Below are positions 37,539 through 47,319 of a DNA stretch of 64,000 nt, piece after piece (the stretch's first letter is position 1; each line of letters begins with the position of its first letter). The position numbers and the translations under genes were made by a program. A model generated the notes under the pieces. That model was not told where the DNA came from and made no database searches. It saw nothing but the letters and a program-made list of their open reading frames with translations. The stretch spans positions 1 through 64,000 of the forward strand of contig NZ_CALPDF010000018.1 of assembly GCF_943193175.1 (NCBI RefSeq), read 5' to 3'. The stretch is from Neobacillus muris (GTDB lineage: Bacteria; Bacillota; Bacilli; Bacillales; Cytobacillaceae).

Positions 37539-37653
37539 CTTATATATTAGAAGAAAAAACAATGGATATCAATGATTTAACTGTAAAGTTACTGTAAAGA
37601 AAAAGACTGATAACCGATGCTATCAATCCATTTCATACGGTCCTAATAGATTT

Positions 37654-37690
37654 GAAAGACCCCAACTGCCTAAGGCAGTTGGGGTCTTTC
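37654..37690 (-). terminator. Terminator of the wall nuclease gene
   Basis: Perfect hairpin GAAAGACCCCAACTGCC / GGCAGTTGGGGTCTTTC with a 3-base loop, about 70 bases after the stop. It has short T-runs on both sides and may also shield the ars operon promoter. Confidence 0.78.
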
Positions 37691-37759
37691 AGCTTTCTTT
37701 TTGGTTTTACAACACTCCATGGTCATTCTAGGTGTAGTTTCACATTCAAACTACTATAA

Positions 37760-40700
37760 TCATTGGATATTTATGCGTCTTCTCTTAATAAGGTATAAGA
37801 CTCCGCCAGCTGCAACTAATAATAATCCTGTTAATAAAATGTTAAAGTTATTTGTTGCTGTATTTGGTAGTTCGGCCTGGCCAGTTTGTGTTGGATTCTT
37901 AGAAGAAACTGGTTCACCTTCGAATACTCCAAATGTACTGAAATGATCGGTATAAGCTGAGACTTCCCCATTTTTGTATTCTCCACCAATAAGCTCCCAT
38001 TTTTTAGCTTCTTCATTCCAATAATAAACTTTCACATGATTAGGATTGTTAATTAGTTTTGGATCAACTTTGAATGTAAGTTTAACTTTTTCATTAAACT
38101 TATGATACAATTTACCATCAGCTTCCATTGTAAAGTCATAAGCTCCTAGTGAACCCTTAACTTCCATCTTCTTCACTTTAATGTCCAGATTTTGGGCTGC
38201 CGGAAGGATGGAGGCAGGAATTTGCACCTCTACATTTCCATTACTTATCACAAGTGTAGCGTTGGCATCTTTTAGAGCCTGGATTTGTTCTTTGGTAAGT
38301 GTCAATGTTGCATTTACTTTGTCATCCACTTGAACAACTACAATTGCTTTTTCTGGAAGGTTTTGAAGTGCAGCTTCACTAAGTTTATACTTATTGCCTT
38401 CTTTAACCACAGGCGGTTTAATCTCTTGTCCCGGATTATTGCCAGGCTCCTCACCCGGTTCTTCTCCTGGCTCTTCACCCGGTTCCAAACTTACATCAAC
38501 AATTCGGCCTTCCACTTCAGTTGGGATTCCTTCACTGCCAAGACTGACTAAATGATCACGGAAGTTTTCCCAATCAGAAAGCCCTAAATCTGTTACACGG
38601 CCTTCCTCATAGGCTTTCGCGAACATGGTATAGCCATCTCCGCCTTTTGCTGTAAAGGCGTTTGTGGCAATCGTGTACATCGTGTCATCTTGGACTTCTA
38701 CGTACTCACCCTTTTCATTCAAATACGATACGGATACGACACGTTCTCCTGCTGGCTTCGACGAATCAAATTCTACTTTGCCGCCGGATACATGCAAGAA
38801 GCCGCCATTTTCTCCAGGGTATTGACCGAAACTAGTTTCGAATGCTGCTTTTAGCTCTGCACCTGTCACATCCATGGTTGCCAGCGTGTTATTGAATGGC
38901 AATACCGTGATGATTTCCCCAACAGTGATCGGTCCAGCATCGATAGTAGCCCGGATACCGCCGCCGTTTTGCAAGGCCATGATGACATTTTTCCCTGTAA
39001 ATGATTTGGCTTTTTCAAGCATGCCGTCTGTAATCAAGTTGCCTAGGATCGTTTCGTTTTTCCGTACACTTGGTTTTGTATTGTCGCCATTTGTACGCGG
39101 GCTTTCCAATGCAATTGGGGTGGATACCCCGATTTCTTCCTTCGCTACTTCATCAATCTTGGCTTTGTATGGTGCCAATACTTCTGCTGCTTCTTTATCA
39201 TCTGTTTGGGTGCCGATGGCAATTAAACGGCCATCACTGTCCATAACAACGCCATTTTTATCGAACTCAACGTCCAATACCCCTAAGTTGCTATTCGAAT
39301 TGCCTGTTTGGACAATGACAGTAGGAGTCGCATCTTTTGCCACAACGACTGGCTCGCTTAATGTGGTATGGCTATGTCCGCCGACAATCACGTCAATACC
39401 TTCCACTTTTTCAGCGAGGGTCAGGTCATTATCAATTGCAGCATTGTCGTCGAAGCCAATATGTGTCAAGGCAATGATTTTGTTAATACCTTGTTCTTCA
39501 AAATAGTCGACTGCTTGTTGAGCCTCTTCAAGATAGTTTTCGAATACTATGGATCCTGGACTGGAAATGTCAGCTGTTTCCGCCGTTGTCAAACCGAAGA
39601 TCCCGACTTTCTCCCCGTTCACTTCTTTGATAATCCCATTGTAAATCTCGCCATTTTGATAATCGTCCGCAAAAGAATCGTTGAAGATTCCATCAAATTT
39701 AGCATCTTTTGAAAAATCAACGTTGGCACTCACAAATGGGAAGTTCGCTCCCTTAATAAAGTCAGCCAATGCTTGATGACCTTCTGGTGAGGAACCGAGA
39801 TCGAATTCATGGTTCCCGAATGTCATGGCATCAATGCCCAGCAATTTCAGCATGGCCAAATCTGCTTTACCATGGAATTCATTAAAATACAAAGTACCTG
39901 TAAATTCGTCTCCTGCATGAAGCATCAGTGAATTAGGATGAGCTGCTCGTACCTCTTTTACAGCAGTGACTGTCTTCGGCAGGTTGTCCAAGGCAGCGTG
40001 GACATCATTGGTATGCATAACCGTTAAGTCGAATTGCCCCGCTGCATCCACGATTCTGTCTTCCACTTCAGTTGGAATTCCCTCACTGCCGATGCTGACT
40101 AAATGATCACGGAAGTTTTCCCAATCAGATAGGCCAAGGTCTGTTACACGCCCTTCTTCATAGGCTTTCGCAAACATGCTATAGCCGTCTCCGCCTTTTG
40201 CTGTAAAAGCATTTGTGGCAATTGTGTACATCGTATCATCTTGAACGTCTGTATACTCACCATTTTCATTTAAATACGAGACGGATACGACACGTTCTCC
40301 TGCTGGTTTTGTAGAATCAAATTCTACTTTGCCGCCGGATACATGCAAGAAGCCGCCATTTTCTCCAGGATATTGGCTGAAGCTGGTTTCGAATGCTGCT
40401 TTTAGCTCTGCACCTGTCACATCCATGGTTGCCAGTGTGTTATTGAATGGCAATACCGTGATGACTTCACCAACAGTAATCGGGCCAGCATTGATGGATG
40501 CACGGATACCGCCGCCGTTTTGCAAGGCCATGATGACATTTTTCCCTGTAAATGATTTGGCTTTTTCAAGCATGCCGTCTGTAATCAAGTTGCCTAGGAT
40601 CGTTTCGTTTTTCCGTACACTTGGTTTTGTATTGTCGCCATTCGTACGCGGGCTTTCCAAAGCAATTGGAGTGGATACCCCGATTTCTTCTTTAGCTACC

Positions 40701-43700
40701 GCATCAATTCGTTCCTTGTATGGTGCCAATACTGCTGCAGCTTCTGGGTCAGCCGTTTGGGCACCGATTGCAATTAAATGGCCATCATAAGCTTCCACTA
40801 CGCCCTTTTCATCGAATTCAACATTTAAAACACCAAGGTTACCGTTCGAATTGCCTGTTTGGACAATGACAGTAGGTGTCTTATCTTTATCCACTACCAC
40901 TGGCTGGCTCAATGTAGTATGGCTATGCCCGCCGACAATCACGTCAATGCCTTCGACTTTTTCGGCCAGGGTCAGGTCATTATCGATTGCAGCATTGTCG
41001 TCAAAACCAATATGGGTCAAGGCGACAATTCGGTCGACACCTTGTGCTTCCAATGATTTTACCGACTTTTCAGCTTCTGCAAGATAGTTCTCGAATGTTA
41101 TGGAGCCCGGGCTGGAAATATCAGCTGTTTCTGCAGTTGTTAAACCGAAGATACCGACTTTCTCCCCGTTAACCTCTTTAATGATCCCATTGTAAATCTC
41201 GCCATTTTCATAATCTACTTTAATCGATTCGTTAAAGATTCCAGCAAATTTAGCGTCCTTTGAAAAATCAACGTTTGCACTCACAAATGGGAATTCAGCA
41301 CCCTTAACAAAGTCAGCCAATGCCTGGTGGCCTTCTGGAGAAGAACCCAGGTCAAATTCATGGTTTCCGAATGTCATGGCATCAAAGCCCATTAGGTTCA
41401 GCATAGCTAAGTCTGCTTTACCTTGGAACTCATTGAAGTACAAGGTTCCTGTAAATTCATCCCCTGCATGAAGAAGAAGGGATCCAGGAGCTGTGCCTCT
41501 AACATCCTTCAAGGCTGTCACTGTCTTCGGCATATTGTCTAAAGCAGCATGCACATCATTGGTATGGACGATGGTTAAATCAGGAAAATCTAACTGAACC
41601 AATACAGGATCATGATCAGATGCTTGTCCCTGTGCTTCGGTAAAGTTTGCATTGATGTGAATCATATCCGCTTCAGCTTTATTTACTAAATTATTCGTCA
41701 CTAAAATATGGTCTAATACCTGGTTGTTTCCTTGGAAGAAATAAGAGAACCGATCTTCAGCAGGAACTTTTTCAACCATATTGGTTAAAACATTGCCTTT
41801 AACTGTTTCAAGGACAGGAGTGAATTCAAAATCATTCATATCTCCCGTAACAACTACATTCAGGTCAGGATTCTTCGCTAGACCTGCATCAATGAAGTTA
41901 TTTACCTCTTGTGCTAATTTAAGGCGTTCAGCTTCTGAACCCAATTTAGGCGGCTGGCTCGAGCCCCATAGGGATTCATCACCGCCTTTCGAATTCAAAT
42001 GATTTCCAATCACGACAACACGCTGGCCTTTGAACTCAAATTCGGCTGCGATTGGTTTTCGTGTTCCAGCGAACTTTTCAGGATTAATCACACCTGGGTT
42101 CAGTGTAAGGTTTCCCTCTTCTGTCCAAGCGTTTGCTTGCGTTCCTGTCCCTTTCGTTCCTTTCACCAAGGTTACGCGGTCGGGATTATAGAGGTACCCG
42201 ACACGGATATTACCGCCAGGTGCACCGCCGTTATCGTTGTTAATAGGCGCCACATCTGTCCATTTATACGTTGGGCCCCCCGCCGCTTTGATGGCTGCAA
42301 TTAGGCGTTCATAGCTTTGTGTGGCATCGGTATTCCCAGAATTGGTTTCGCCGTCATTATCCTGAACCTCAATCAGAGTAATGATATCAGGAGATTTCAT
42401 ATTTTCTACAAATGACTTTGCAATTCTGGCTACTTTCTCATCTGGTGTGTTGGCCGTATTGTTCGAGAAGTTTTCTACATTGTAGGATGCGACAGTCAAT
42501 TTATCTTCTGCAGGTACAATATGAGTCACTTCTTGTTTTAAGTTCGATTTGATGACAGCTGGCAGCTTCGTCTTGTCTGTCACGAGCTGATAGCCAGCGC
42601 TCGCATAAGTAAGGACACCAACTACATCGCCATCGAACTGGTCGCCCGGCTGGAAGTCACTGCCGACATTGTCCAGGAAGATTTTTTCAGGGTTGTAATC
42701 GTCCTTTGCGATATTTAGTCCGCCCTGGTTATTTAGCTTATTATTGGTTGTGCTTTTAACAATGATCGGCACGTCATTGGAATATGGCGGCCCAACGACA
42801 AGGGCATCTGGGAATGAAACACGCATGTATTCAACAGATTCCCAGAAATCAATCCCATCCTCCTCTGGATCAAATGTTTTCATTTCATCATTATCGATAA
42901 TTTTGTTTGGCGGGATGATATCTTCACCGACTACTAGCGGTTCAGGCAATGCTGCCGTTCCGATTTTCGTTACAGAGGTTCCAGTGATTTGTGTTCTCGA
43001 CAGGTCAGCCCCGCCGCCATATTCTGTCACTGTCCCGTCCACGGATACCTTATCACCAACTGCAACGCCATGAGTCGGTTTGTATACTTCAATGGCTTCT
43101 GATGTGGCAGGGTCTGCATCTGCACCATCCACATCCTGCATGACAAAGCTGGTAGTCCCCCACACATGAGTGACAACGCCCGTGATGTTTGTAACGGAAG
43201 ATCCGGTATAGTCGGAAATATGACCTTTCCCTTGGATATCATGGATCGCGATGCCTTCCGTATTTAGGATCTTATACGTAAAGCTAAATACTTCACTTGC
43301 CTTTCCATCCTTAACAGCAATGGCTTTAATAGTGGTTTCACCCATTTCTAAGGCAATTGGTGAAGCATATTTTGTGCTCTCAACTGTAGGAGTTGCACCA
43401 TCAGTTGTGTAATAGATGTCTGCACCCTCAAGGCCTGATTTCAACTCGATTTCTGTTCCAGCTGGTACAACACCAGTTGTCTGAGTGGCATAAACGGCTG
43501 GTTTGTTAACCAAATCATAGCTATTAAGACCAGTCGTTTTTAAATGGAACCCCGTTCCATCCACAGATCCAATTCCGGTGATATGAACCTTATCGCCCTC
43601 TTTATAATGCTTAATGAGTTCATCATAATTAGAGCCTGTACGATTATCGTGGACCACCCTTACTTTTGCTCCGCTTTCAAATACAGCCTGGAATGTAGCA

Positions 43701-44689
43701 GTTCCATAGCTATCTTTACTCATATCCGTGATGGTAACATTCTCTAATTTGAGAAGCTCACCTTGGGCAGCATCGGTTACTTCTGTCACAACCTGTGCCG
43801 CCGGAAGGTCATTACCGGAGGAAACGATGTCAAGACTATCTGGTTTCATTTCCAGTTCGCCGTTATATGTCTGCAATTTTCCAGTCAGTTTGACTTTATC
43901 TCCCGATTTTACTGATTTTGGGCTGCTATAGACAAACATCCCAGCAGTATCATCTTGCATATAGAAGGTTTCGCTGCCCCAAAGACCTGAATTAGTTGTT
44001 GCAACCCCTTCAATCGTTACGGTTTCACCAACAGCCTTTTCGCGGGCATCAGCAATGGAGATAGCTGGGACTGGTGTTTCCGGCTCTCCAGGATCGGTGC
44101 TTCCAAAGGTATGTGTGCCAATATTTGTGAAAACATCCTTACCTAGGTTCGTCCATTCCTTATTTTTATCAAAAGCATCATCAATAATCGTATCTCCTGT
44201 TGTAACATTACCATTTCGAACAAGAGTTACATCAGCGAGAACAGTTACATCTGTTCCAACTTGGCCGATGGAATCAATGACTGTTTCTCCCTTTTTTAGA
44301 ACAACAGGGTCGTTCCCATTGAAATTTATGACAGTTGAATTTTCAAGCTGACCTTTGTTTTTGATATCTGCAACAGCTTGTTTATGGTATACAACGTACG
44401 TGTCACCGCTTTTTAATGTACCTGTTAAGGCCACCTTGTTTGCAGCGTCGACAGCACCATTGGTGTGAAGTTCAAGGCTGTACTGGGTCAAGTCAACATC
44501 TGCACCGGTTCCGTTATAAAGCTCAATCGCCTTATTAAAACTGGAACCCTCTATATATTCTGAGATAATCAAATCTGCCGCTACAGGAGCTTCTGCCTTG
44601 ACATTGCTATTAGCCACTGGCGAAAGTAAGCTGATTAACAAGACAGCCAGCGTGACCATATTCAGGCTCTTCTTATGTCTCTTTTTCAT
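37760..44689 (-). CDS. Giant wall-anchored nuclease/5'-nucleotidase with two tandem nucleotidase domains (YhcR-like)
   Basis: 2309 residues; the start is set at 44689 after ATGGAGGGG. Order: signal peptide (1 to about 32, KKRHKKSLNMVTLAVLLISLL); lamin-tail-like domain (about 35-170, LIISEYIEGSSFNKAIELYN); OB-fold (about 210-390); chitobiase-type domain (about 398-480); second OB-fold (about 481-600); endonuclease/exonuclease/phosphatase domain (about 728-1033; VTGDMNDFEF, ASDHDPVL); 5'-nucleotidase 1 (about 1037-1550) and 5'-nucleotidase 2 (about 1554-2068), each with HTNDVHAALDN, HAGDEFTG, FGNHEFDLG, GGHSHTTL and NGGGIRA intact; a GEEPGEEPGEEP spacer; a carrier domain; then LPNTA, a membrane segment and KRRR, a sortase signal of the LPNTA type. 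It should degrade extracellular DNA/RNA and strip phosphate from nucleotides at the wall. B. subtilis YhcR has one nucleotidase domain. PhoP-like boxes lie upstream. Confidence 0.93.
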   Translation of the reverse strand: MKKRHKKSLNMVTLAVLLISLLSPVANSNVKAEAPVAADLIISEYIEGSSFNKAIELYNGTGADVDLTQYSLELHTNGAVDAANKVALTGTLKSGDTYVVYHKQAVADIKNKGQLENSTVINFNGNDPVVLKKGETVIDSIGQVGTDVTVLADVTLVRNGNVTTGDTIIDDAFDKNKEWTNLGKDVFTNIGTHTFGSTDPGEPETPVPAISIADAREKAVGETVTIEGVATTNSGLWGSETFYMQDDTAGMFVYSSPKSVKSGDKVKLTGKLQTYNGELEMKPDSLDIVSSGNDLPAAQVVTEVTDAAQGELLKLENVTITDMSKDSYGTATFQAVFESGAKVRVVHDNRTGSNYDELIKHYKEGDKVHITGIGSVDGTGFHLKTTGLNSYDLVNKPAVYATQTTGVVPAGTEIELKSGLEGADIYYTTDGATPTVESTKYASPIALEMGETTIKAIAVKDGKASEVFSFTYKILNTEGIAIHDIQGKGHISDYTGSSVTNITGVVTHVWGTTSFVMQDVDGADADPATSEAIEVYKPTHGVAVGDKVSVDGTVTEYGGGADLSRTQITGTSVTKIGTAALPEPLVVGEDIIPPNKIIDNDEMKTFDPEEDGIDFWESVEYMRVSFPDALVVGPPYSNDVPIIVKSTTNNKLNNQGGLNIAKDDYNPEKIFLDNVGSDFQPGDQFDGDVVGVLTYASAGYQLVTDKTKLPAVIKSNLKQEVTHIVPAEDKLTVASYNVENFSNNTANTPDEKVARIAKSFVENMKSPDIITLIEVQDNDGETNSGNTDATQSYERLIAAIKAAGGPTYKWTDVAPINNDNGGAPGGNIRVGYLYNPDRVTLVKGTKGTGTQANAWTEEGNLTLNPGVINPEKFAGTRKPIAAEFEFKGQRVVVIGNHLNSKGGDESLWGSSQPPKLGSEAERLKLAQEVNNFIDAGLAKNPDLNVVVTGDMNDFEFTPVLETVKGNVLTNMVEKVPAEDRFSYFFQGNNQVLDHILVTNNLVNKAEADMIHINANFTEAQGQASDHDPVLVQLDFPDLTIVHTNDVHAALDNMPKTVTALKDVRGTAPGSLLLHAGDEFTGTLYFNEFQGKADLAMLNLMGFDAMTFGNHEFDLGSSPEGHQALADFVKGAEFPFVSANVDFSKDAKFAGIFNESIKVDYENGEIYNGIIKEVNGEKVGIFGLTTAETADISSPGSITFENYLAEAEKSVKSLEAQGVDRIVALTHIGFDDNAAIDNDLTLAEKVEGIDVIVGGHSHTTLSQPVVVDKDKTPTVIVQTGNSNGNLGVLNVEFDEKGVVEAYDGHLIAIGAQTADPEAAAVLAPYKERIDAVAKEEIGVSTPIALESPRTNGDNTKPSVRKNETILGNLITDGMLEKAKSFTGKNVIMALQNGGGIRASINAGPITVGEVITVLPFNNTLATMDVTGAELKAAFETSFSQYPGENGGFLHVSGGKVEFDSTKPAGERVVSVSYLNENGEYTDVQDDTMYTIATNAFTAKGGDGYSMFAKAYEEGRVTDLGLSDWENFRDHLVSIGSEGIPTEVEDRIVDAAGQFDLTVMHTNDVHAALDNLPKTVTAVKEVRAAHPNSLMLHAGDEFTGTLYFNEFHGKADLAMLKLLGIDAMTFGNHEFDLGSSPEGHQALADFIKGANFPFVSANVDFSKDAKFDGIFNDSFADDYQNGEIYNGIIKEVNGEKVGIFGLTTAETADISSPGSIVFENYLEEAQQAVDYFEEQGINKIIALTHIGFDDNAAIDNDLTLAEKVEGIDVIVGGHSHTTLSEPVVVAKDATPTVIVQTGNSNSNLGVLDVEFDKNGVVMDSDGRLIAIGTQTDDKEAAEVLAPYKAKIDEVAKEEIGVSTPIALESPRTNGDNTKPSVRKNETILGNLITDGMLEKAKSFTGKNVIMALQNGGGIRATIDAGPITVGEIITVLPFNNTLATMDVTGAELKAAFETSFGQYPGENGGFLHVSGGKVEFDSSKPAGERVVSVSYLNEKGEYVEVQDDTMYTIATNAFTAKGGDGYTMFAKAYEEGRVTDLGLSDWENFRDHLVSLGSEGIPTEVEGRIVDVSLEPGEEPGEEPGEEPGNNPGQEIKPPVVKEGNKYKLSEAALQNLPEKAIVVVQVDDKVNATLTLTKEQIQALKDANATLVISNGNVEVQIPASILPAAQNLDIKVKKMEVKGSLGAYDFTMEADGKLYHKFNEKVKLTFKVDPKLINNPNHVKVYYWNEEAKKWELIGGEYKNGEVSAYTDHFSTFGVFEGEPVSSKNPTQTGQAELPNTATNNFNILLTGLLLVAAGGVLYLIKRRRINIQ
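38490..41590 (-). repeat. 1551-bp tandem duplication inside the wall nuclease gene
   Basis: The two nucleotidase domains are direct repeats with an offset of exactly 1551 bp (517 codons): for example the TCCACTTCAG at 38511 recurs at 40062, and the histidine motif region at 40002 recurs at 41553. The offset is the same at both ends, so I see no net indel. One tract of 140 bp (38952-39091 and 40503-40642) is identical. Confidence 0.9.
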
Positions 44690-45069
44690 ATTTCCCCTCC
44701 ATTTTGAGTTAATAGGCACAGATGTAGAGTAGCGTTTGGAATGATTTGCGTGTTTCTCCTAGGTTCTCGCAGGACAAAACAAGGAAGTGATAACCATTAA
44801 TACTTGAATTCACATTTTTTGGATGGATTTGTTGCAGGAACAGTGATGGGTCAGAGGAACGGTTTTTCTATTCACCATAGAATACTAGAGTTTACACATA
44901 CGGAATGGCTTTTCTAAATAAACAAGTCTATTTTTATCCTAATCTCCTTTCTATTTAATATTTGTGTTAATGAGGCACATCTCTACGGAGTTAGTAAACC
45001 TTTTACTGTAAAAATCACAAAATCTTGGTCCACCCATTTTATGTATTCAGCAAACGCTTCCCCGATAAA
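44690..45069. other. Long leader of the wall nuclease gene
   Basis: About 370 bases from the predicted -10 box to the start codon. No coding frame of note. A dyad-like TTTACTGTAAA lies near 45002-45012. If transcription starts near 45060, the 5' untranslated RNA is unusually long; a second promoter nearer the gene is possible but not evident. Confidence 0.4.
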
Positions 45070-45112
45070 ATTATATGGTCCTACTATTAACCTACTATTA
45101 ATTTAATGTAAA
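45070..45112 (-). promoter_or_regulatory. PhoP-box promoter candidate of the wall nuclease gene
   Basis: Minus strand: TTTACA (45112-45107), TTAATA (45101-45096) and TTAATA (45090-45085), each separated by exactly five bases, then a TATAAT -10 box (45075-45070). The Bacillus PhoP box is TT(A/C/T)A(C/T)A repeated every 11 bp and placed where the -35 box would be. All three hexamers and the spacing fit. Confidence 0.68.
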
Positions 45113-45234
45113 AAATTGTAGAATTGCAAATGTTTTTTGAATATTTCTTCTCAAATGTCAAATTTTCTTACATAAATTTTCATTGTTGATACTGCCTTCA
45201 CCTTTTGCTGCTAACCATAATAGTTTGCTTAATT

Positions 45235-45275
45235 AAAAAAAAAGCCTTCCAGCAGTAACGAACTGATGAAAGGCC
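45235..45275 (-). terminator. Terminator of the Gfo/Idh/MocA gene
   Basis: Minus strand hairpin GCCTTTCA.CAGT / ACTG.TGGAAGGC followed by nine T, 11 bases after the stop. Confidence 0.88.
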
Positions 45276-45285
45276 TCCTCAAATA

Positions 45286-46302
45286 TTATTTTAGGTTTTT
45301 AACTCCCGTTTCTAGTATTTCCATTTGCAGCAAGGTTTGTTCATCTGTAATGGTTTTTTCTTTACCGTTTATGATGGCTTCATATAAATCATCATATACG
45401 CGTCCATAATCACCATTAACAGATTTCACTGTTTCTTCGTGGATGGTACCCTCTTCATCCATATAGGTCAGTAAACCATAATGTTTGATTGTATCGATAC
45501 CAAAATCTTTGTTATCAGGCATATAAAATAACTTTAAATGTTCTTCCTGACGATCTTTGGTTTCTTTTACAAAACATCCTTTTTTGCCATAAACGACGAA
45601 GCTTGGTCTTTCTTTAAGCCTAAAATAACTGGATTTTACAGATACTTTTAACCCGCCGTAATATAAATCTAAATCAAAATAATCATTCATTCTTCCTTGT
45701 CCTAATAATTGCCTTACATCATAATGGATATGATCCGGCTTGCCAAAATAGCTGATGACCTGATCCAATGTATGGCAGCCATGTCCATATAAAAATGACG
45801 AAGCAGGATCAAAAGAATGGACAGACTCTGGCACTTCGGGACGATAATAGTCATAATGCATTTCCACTTCCAGCAAGTCCCCTAGTTTCCCTTCTGCAAT
45901 GACCTTTTGAACGGTTAAGAAATCACTATCAAAACGTCTGTTTTGATAGGCTTGAACGATTAATCCTTTTTCTCTTGCGATTGCAAATATTTCTTTTGCC
46001 TGGTCTGAGGTTTCCATAAAAGGCTTTTCAACCAAACAGTGTTTATTATGTTCTAATACTGATTTTGCGTATTCAAAGTGGCTGTCCGTTCTTGTGCAAA
46101 CCACAATCAGTTGAATATCCTTATCATTTAATAGTTCATCTAAATCAGAAGTATAATTTACGCCTGCAATTCGATCCCAGCTTTCACGCTTGGGATTTCT
46201 TTGATAAATAGTTTTTACCTTTATATTCTCTCTTTGCAGTACGAACGGCAGATGGTATCGGTTCGTGCTTTTTCCATTTCCAATATAGCCAATAGTAAGC
46301 AT
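45286..46302 (-). CDS. Gfo/Idh/MocA-family oxidoreductase
   Basis: 338 residues. The N-terminal Rossmann fold begins LTIGYIGNGKSTNRYHLPF; the EKP motif (CLVEKPFM) and the second-domain motif (GCHTLDQVISYFG) are present. These enzymes oxidise or reduce sugars and inositols with NAD(P). The sequence is of the YhhX/YgjR-like type. It lies 88 bases after the mannose PTS genes with a hairpin between, so it may be partly co-transcribed and act on a related sugar; this is inference. Confidence 0.85.
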   Translation of the reverse strand: MLTIGYIGNGKSTNRYHLPFVLQRENIKVKTIYQRNPKRESWDRIAGVNYTSDLDELLNDKDIQLIVVCTRTDSHFEYAKSVLEHNKHCLVEKPFMETSDQAKEIFAIAREKGLIVQAYQNRRFDSDFLTVQKVIAEGKLGDLLEVEMHYDYYRPEVPESVHSFDPASSFLYGHGCHTLDQVISYFGKPDHIHYDVRQLLGQGRMNDYFDLDLYYGGLKVSVKSSYFRLKERPSFVVYGKKGCFVKETKDRQEEHLKLFYMPDNKDFGIDTIKHYGLLTYMDEEGTIHEETVKSVNGDYGRVYDDLYEAIINGKEKTITDEQTLLQMEILETGVKNLK

Positions 46303-46341
46303 AGCAGCCTCCTAAAATGTATGTATTTTTTAATACAAAGA

Positions 46342-46374
46342 GCACCTATCCATGTTCAAGTCAGAGATAGGTGC
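46342..46374 (-). terminator. Hairpin after the IID gene (weak terminator)
   Basis: Minus strand arms GCACCTATC / GATAGGTGC followed by TCTTTGTATT. The weak T-run suggests only partial stop before the oxidoreductase gene. Confidence 0.55.
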
Positions 46375-46389
46375 CCTCGCGTCTATTTA

Positions 46390-47301
46390 TTACATTAAGT
46401 GGATTAAGTGGAAGACGATACCTACCACGAACAATCCAAGAATCATAATGATTGGAGAAACTTTTTTCTTAAGCAGCCACATGCAAAGGAGTGTGATTAA
46501 GAGTCCAGCTAAACCAGGAATCAAGCTGTCTAAGTTGGCTTGTAAAGTAGTGACTTTAACAGGTTCTAATGAAAGACCAGCAGCTTGCTGTTGTAAGGCA
46601 GTTTTAATCCCCTCTGCTCCAGCAGGCAAATTATCCCAGTCAATATAAGCACCTTTGGAAAGATCAACTTCTGATACAACTGGTGTAAATTTTACAGAAA
46701 CCCAACGGTTAACGAGTGAACCAAGGATGAACATTCCTAGAATGGATGCTCCCTTTGTAATATCTTGAAGTAATCCGCCAGATAAGTCGTCCGTAATTTT
46801 AGAGCCCGCTTTGTAACCAAATTCCTGTGTATACCACGTGAATCCCATTCGAATAAGGTTCCATAAAACGAAGAAAATAATCGGCCCAAGGATGTTTCCT
46901 GTCAAAGCGAGAGAAGCACCTAATGCACCAAGGATCGGGCGAACCGTGAACCAGAAAACTGGATCTCCGATTCCTGCTAAAGGTCCCATCATCCCAACTT
47001 TAACCCCTTGAATGGCTGTATCGTCAACCGGCGCACCATTTGCCCGTTCTTCTTCAAGCGCTAACGTTACACCAATAATAGGCGAAGCTACATATGGGTG
47101 AGTATTGAAGAATTCTAAATGACGCTTTAGTGCAGCCGAACGATCTTCTTTTGATTTATATAATTTTTTGATGGCCGGAATCATCGTATATGCCCAACCG
47201 CCGTTTTGCATACGTTCATAGTTCCAAGAACCTTGAAGGAAAGTGGAACGCCACCAAACAGAAATACGATCTTTTTTTGATAATCTTAATTCATTTGCCA
47301 T
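46390..47301 (-). CDS. manN: PTS mannose/glucose family IID component
   Basis: 303 residues. The start LRLSKKDRISVWWRSTFLQGSWNYERMQNGGWAY and the FFNTHPYVASPIIGVTLALEE stretch are typical of EIID of the mannose family (segments listed are non-contiguous in the domain: about 5-40 and 68-90). Residues about 110-130 have MMGPLAGIGDP. One to three C-terminal membrane segments. With IIC it forms the channel. Confidence 0.95.
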   Translation of the reverse strand: MANELRLSKKDRISVWWRSTFLQGSWNYERMQNGGWAYTMIPAIKKLYKSKEDRSAALKRHLEFFNTHPYVASPIIGVTLALEEERANGAPVDDTAIQGVKVGMMGPLAGIGDPVFWFTVRPILGALGASLALTGNILGPIIFFVLWNLIRMGFTWYTQEFGYKAGSKITDDLSGGLLQDITKGASILGMFILGSLVNRWVSVKFTPVVSEVDLSKGAYIDWDNLPAGAEGIKTALQQQAAGLSLEPVKVTTLQANLDSLIPGLAGLLITLLCMWLLKKKVSPIIMILGLFVVGIVFHLIHLM

Positions 47302-47319
47302 TTTTATGCGCCCTCCTTC

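Noticed and set aside
38400-38490. GEEPGEEPGEEP codon repeat as a possible CRISPR or minisatellite
   Set aside because: It is a short in-frame Pro/Gly/Glu spacer of a wall protein, not an array with spacers.
38874-39506. Long plus-strand frames opposite the wall nuclease (also 40329-40790)
   Set aside because: They repeat in both nucleotidase copies because they mirror the coding repeat. Composition is that of an antisense frame and there are no start signals.
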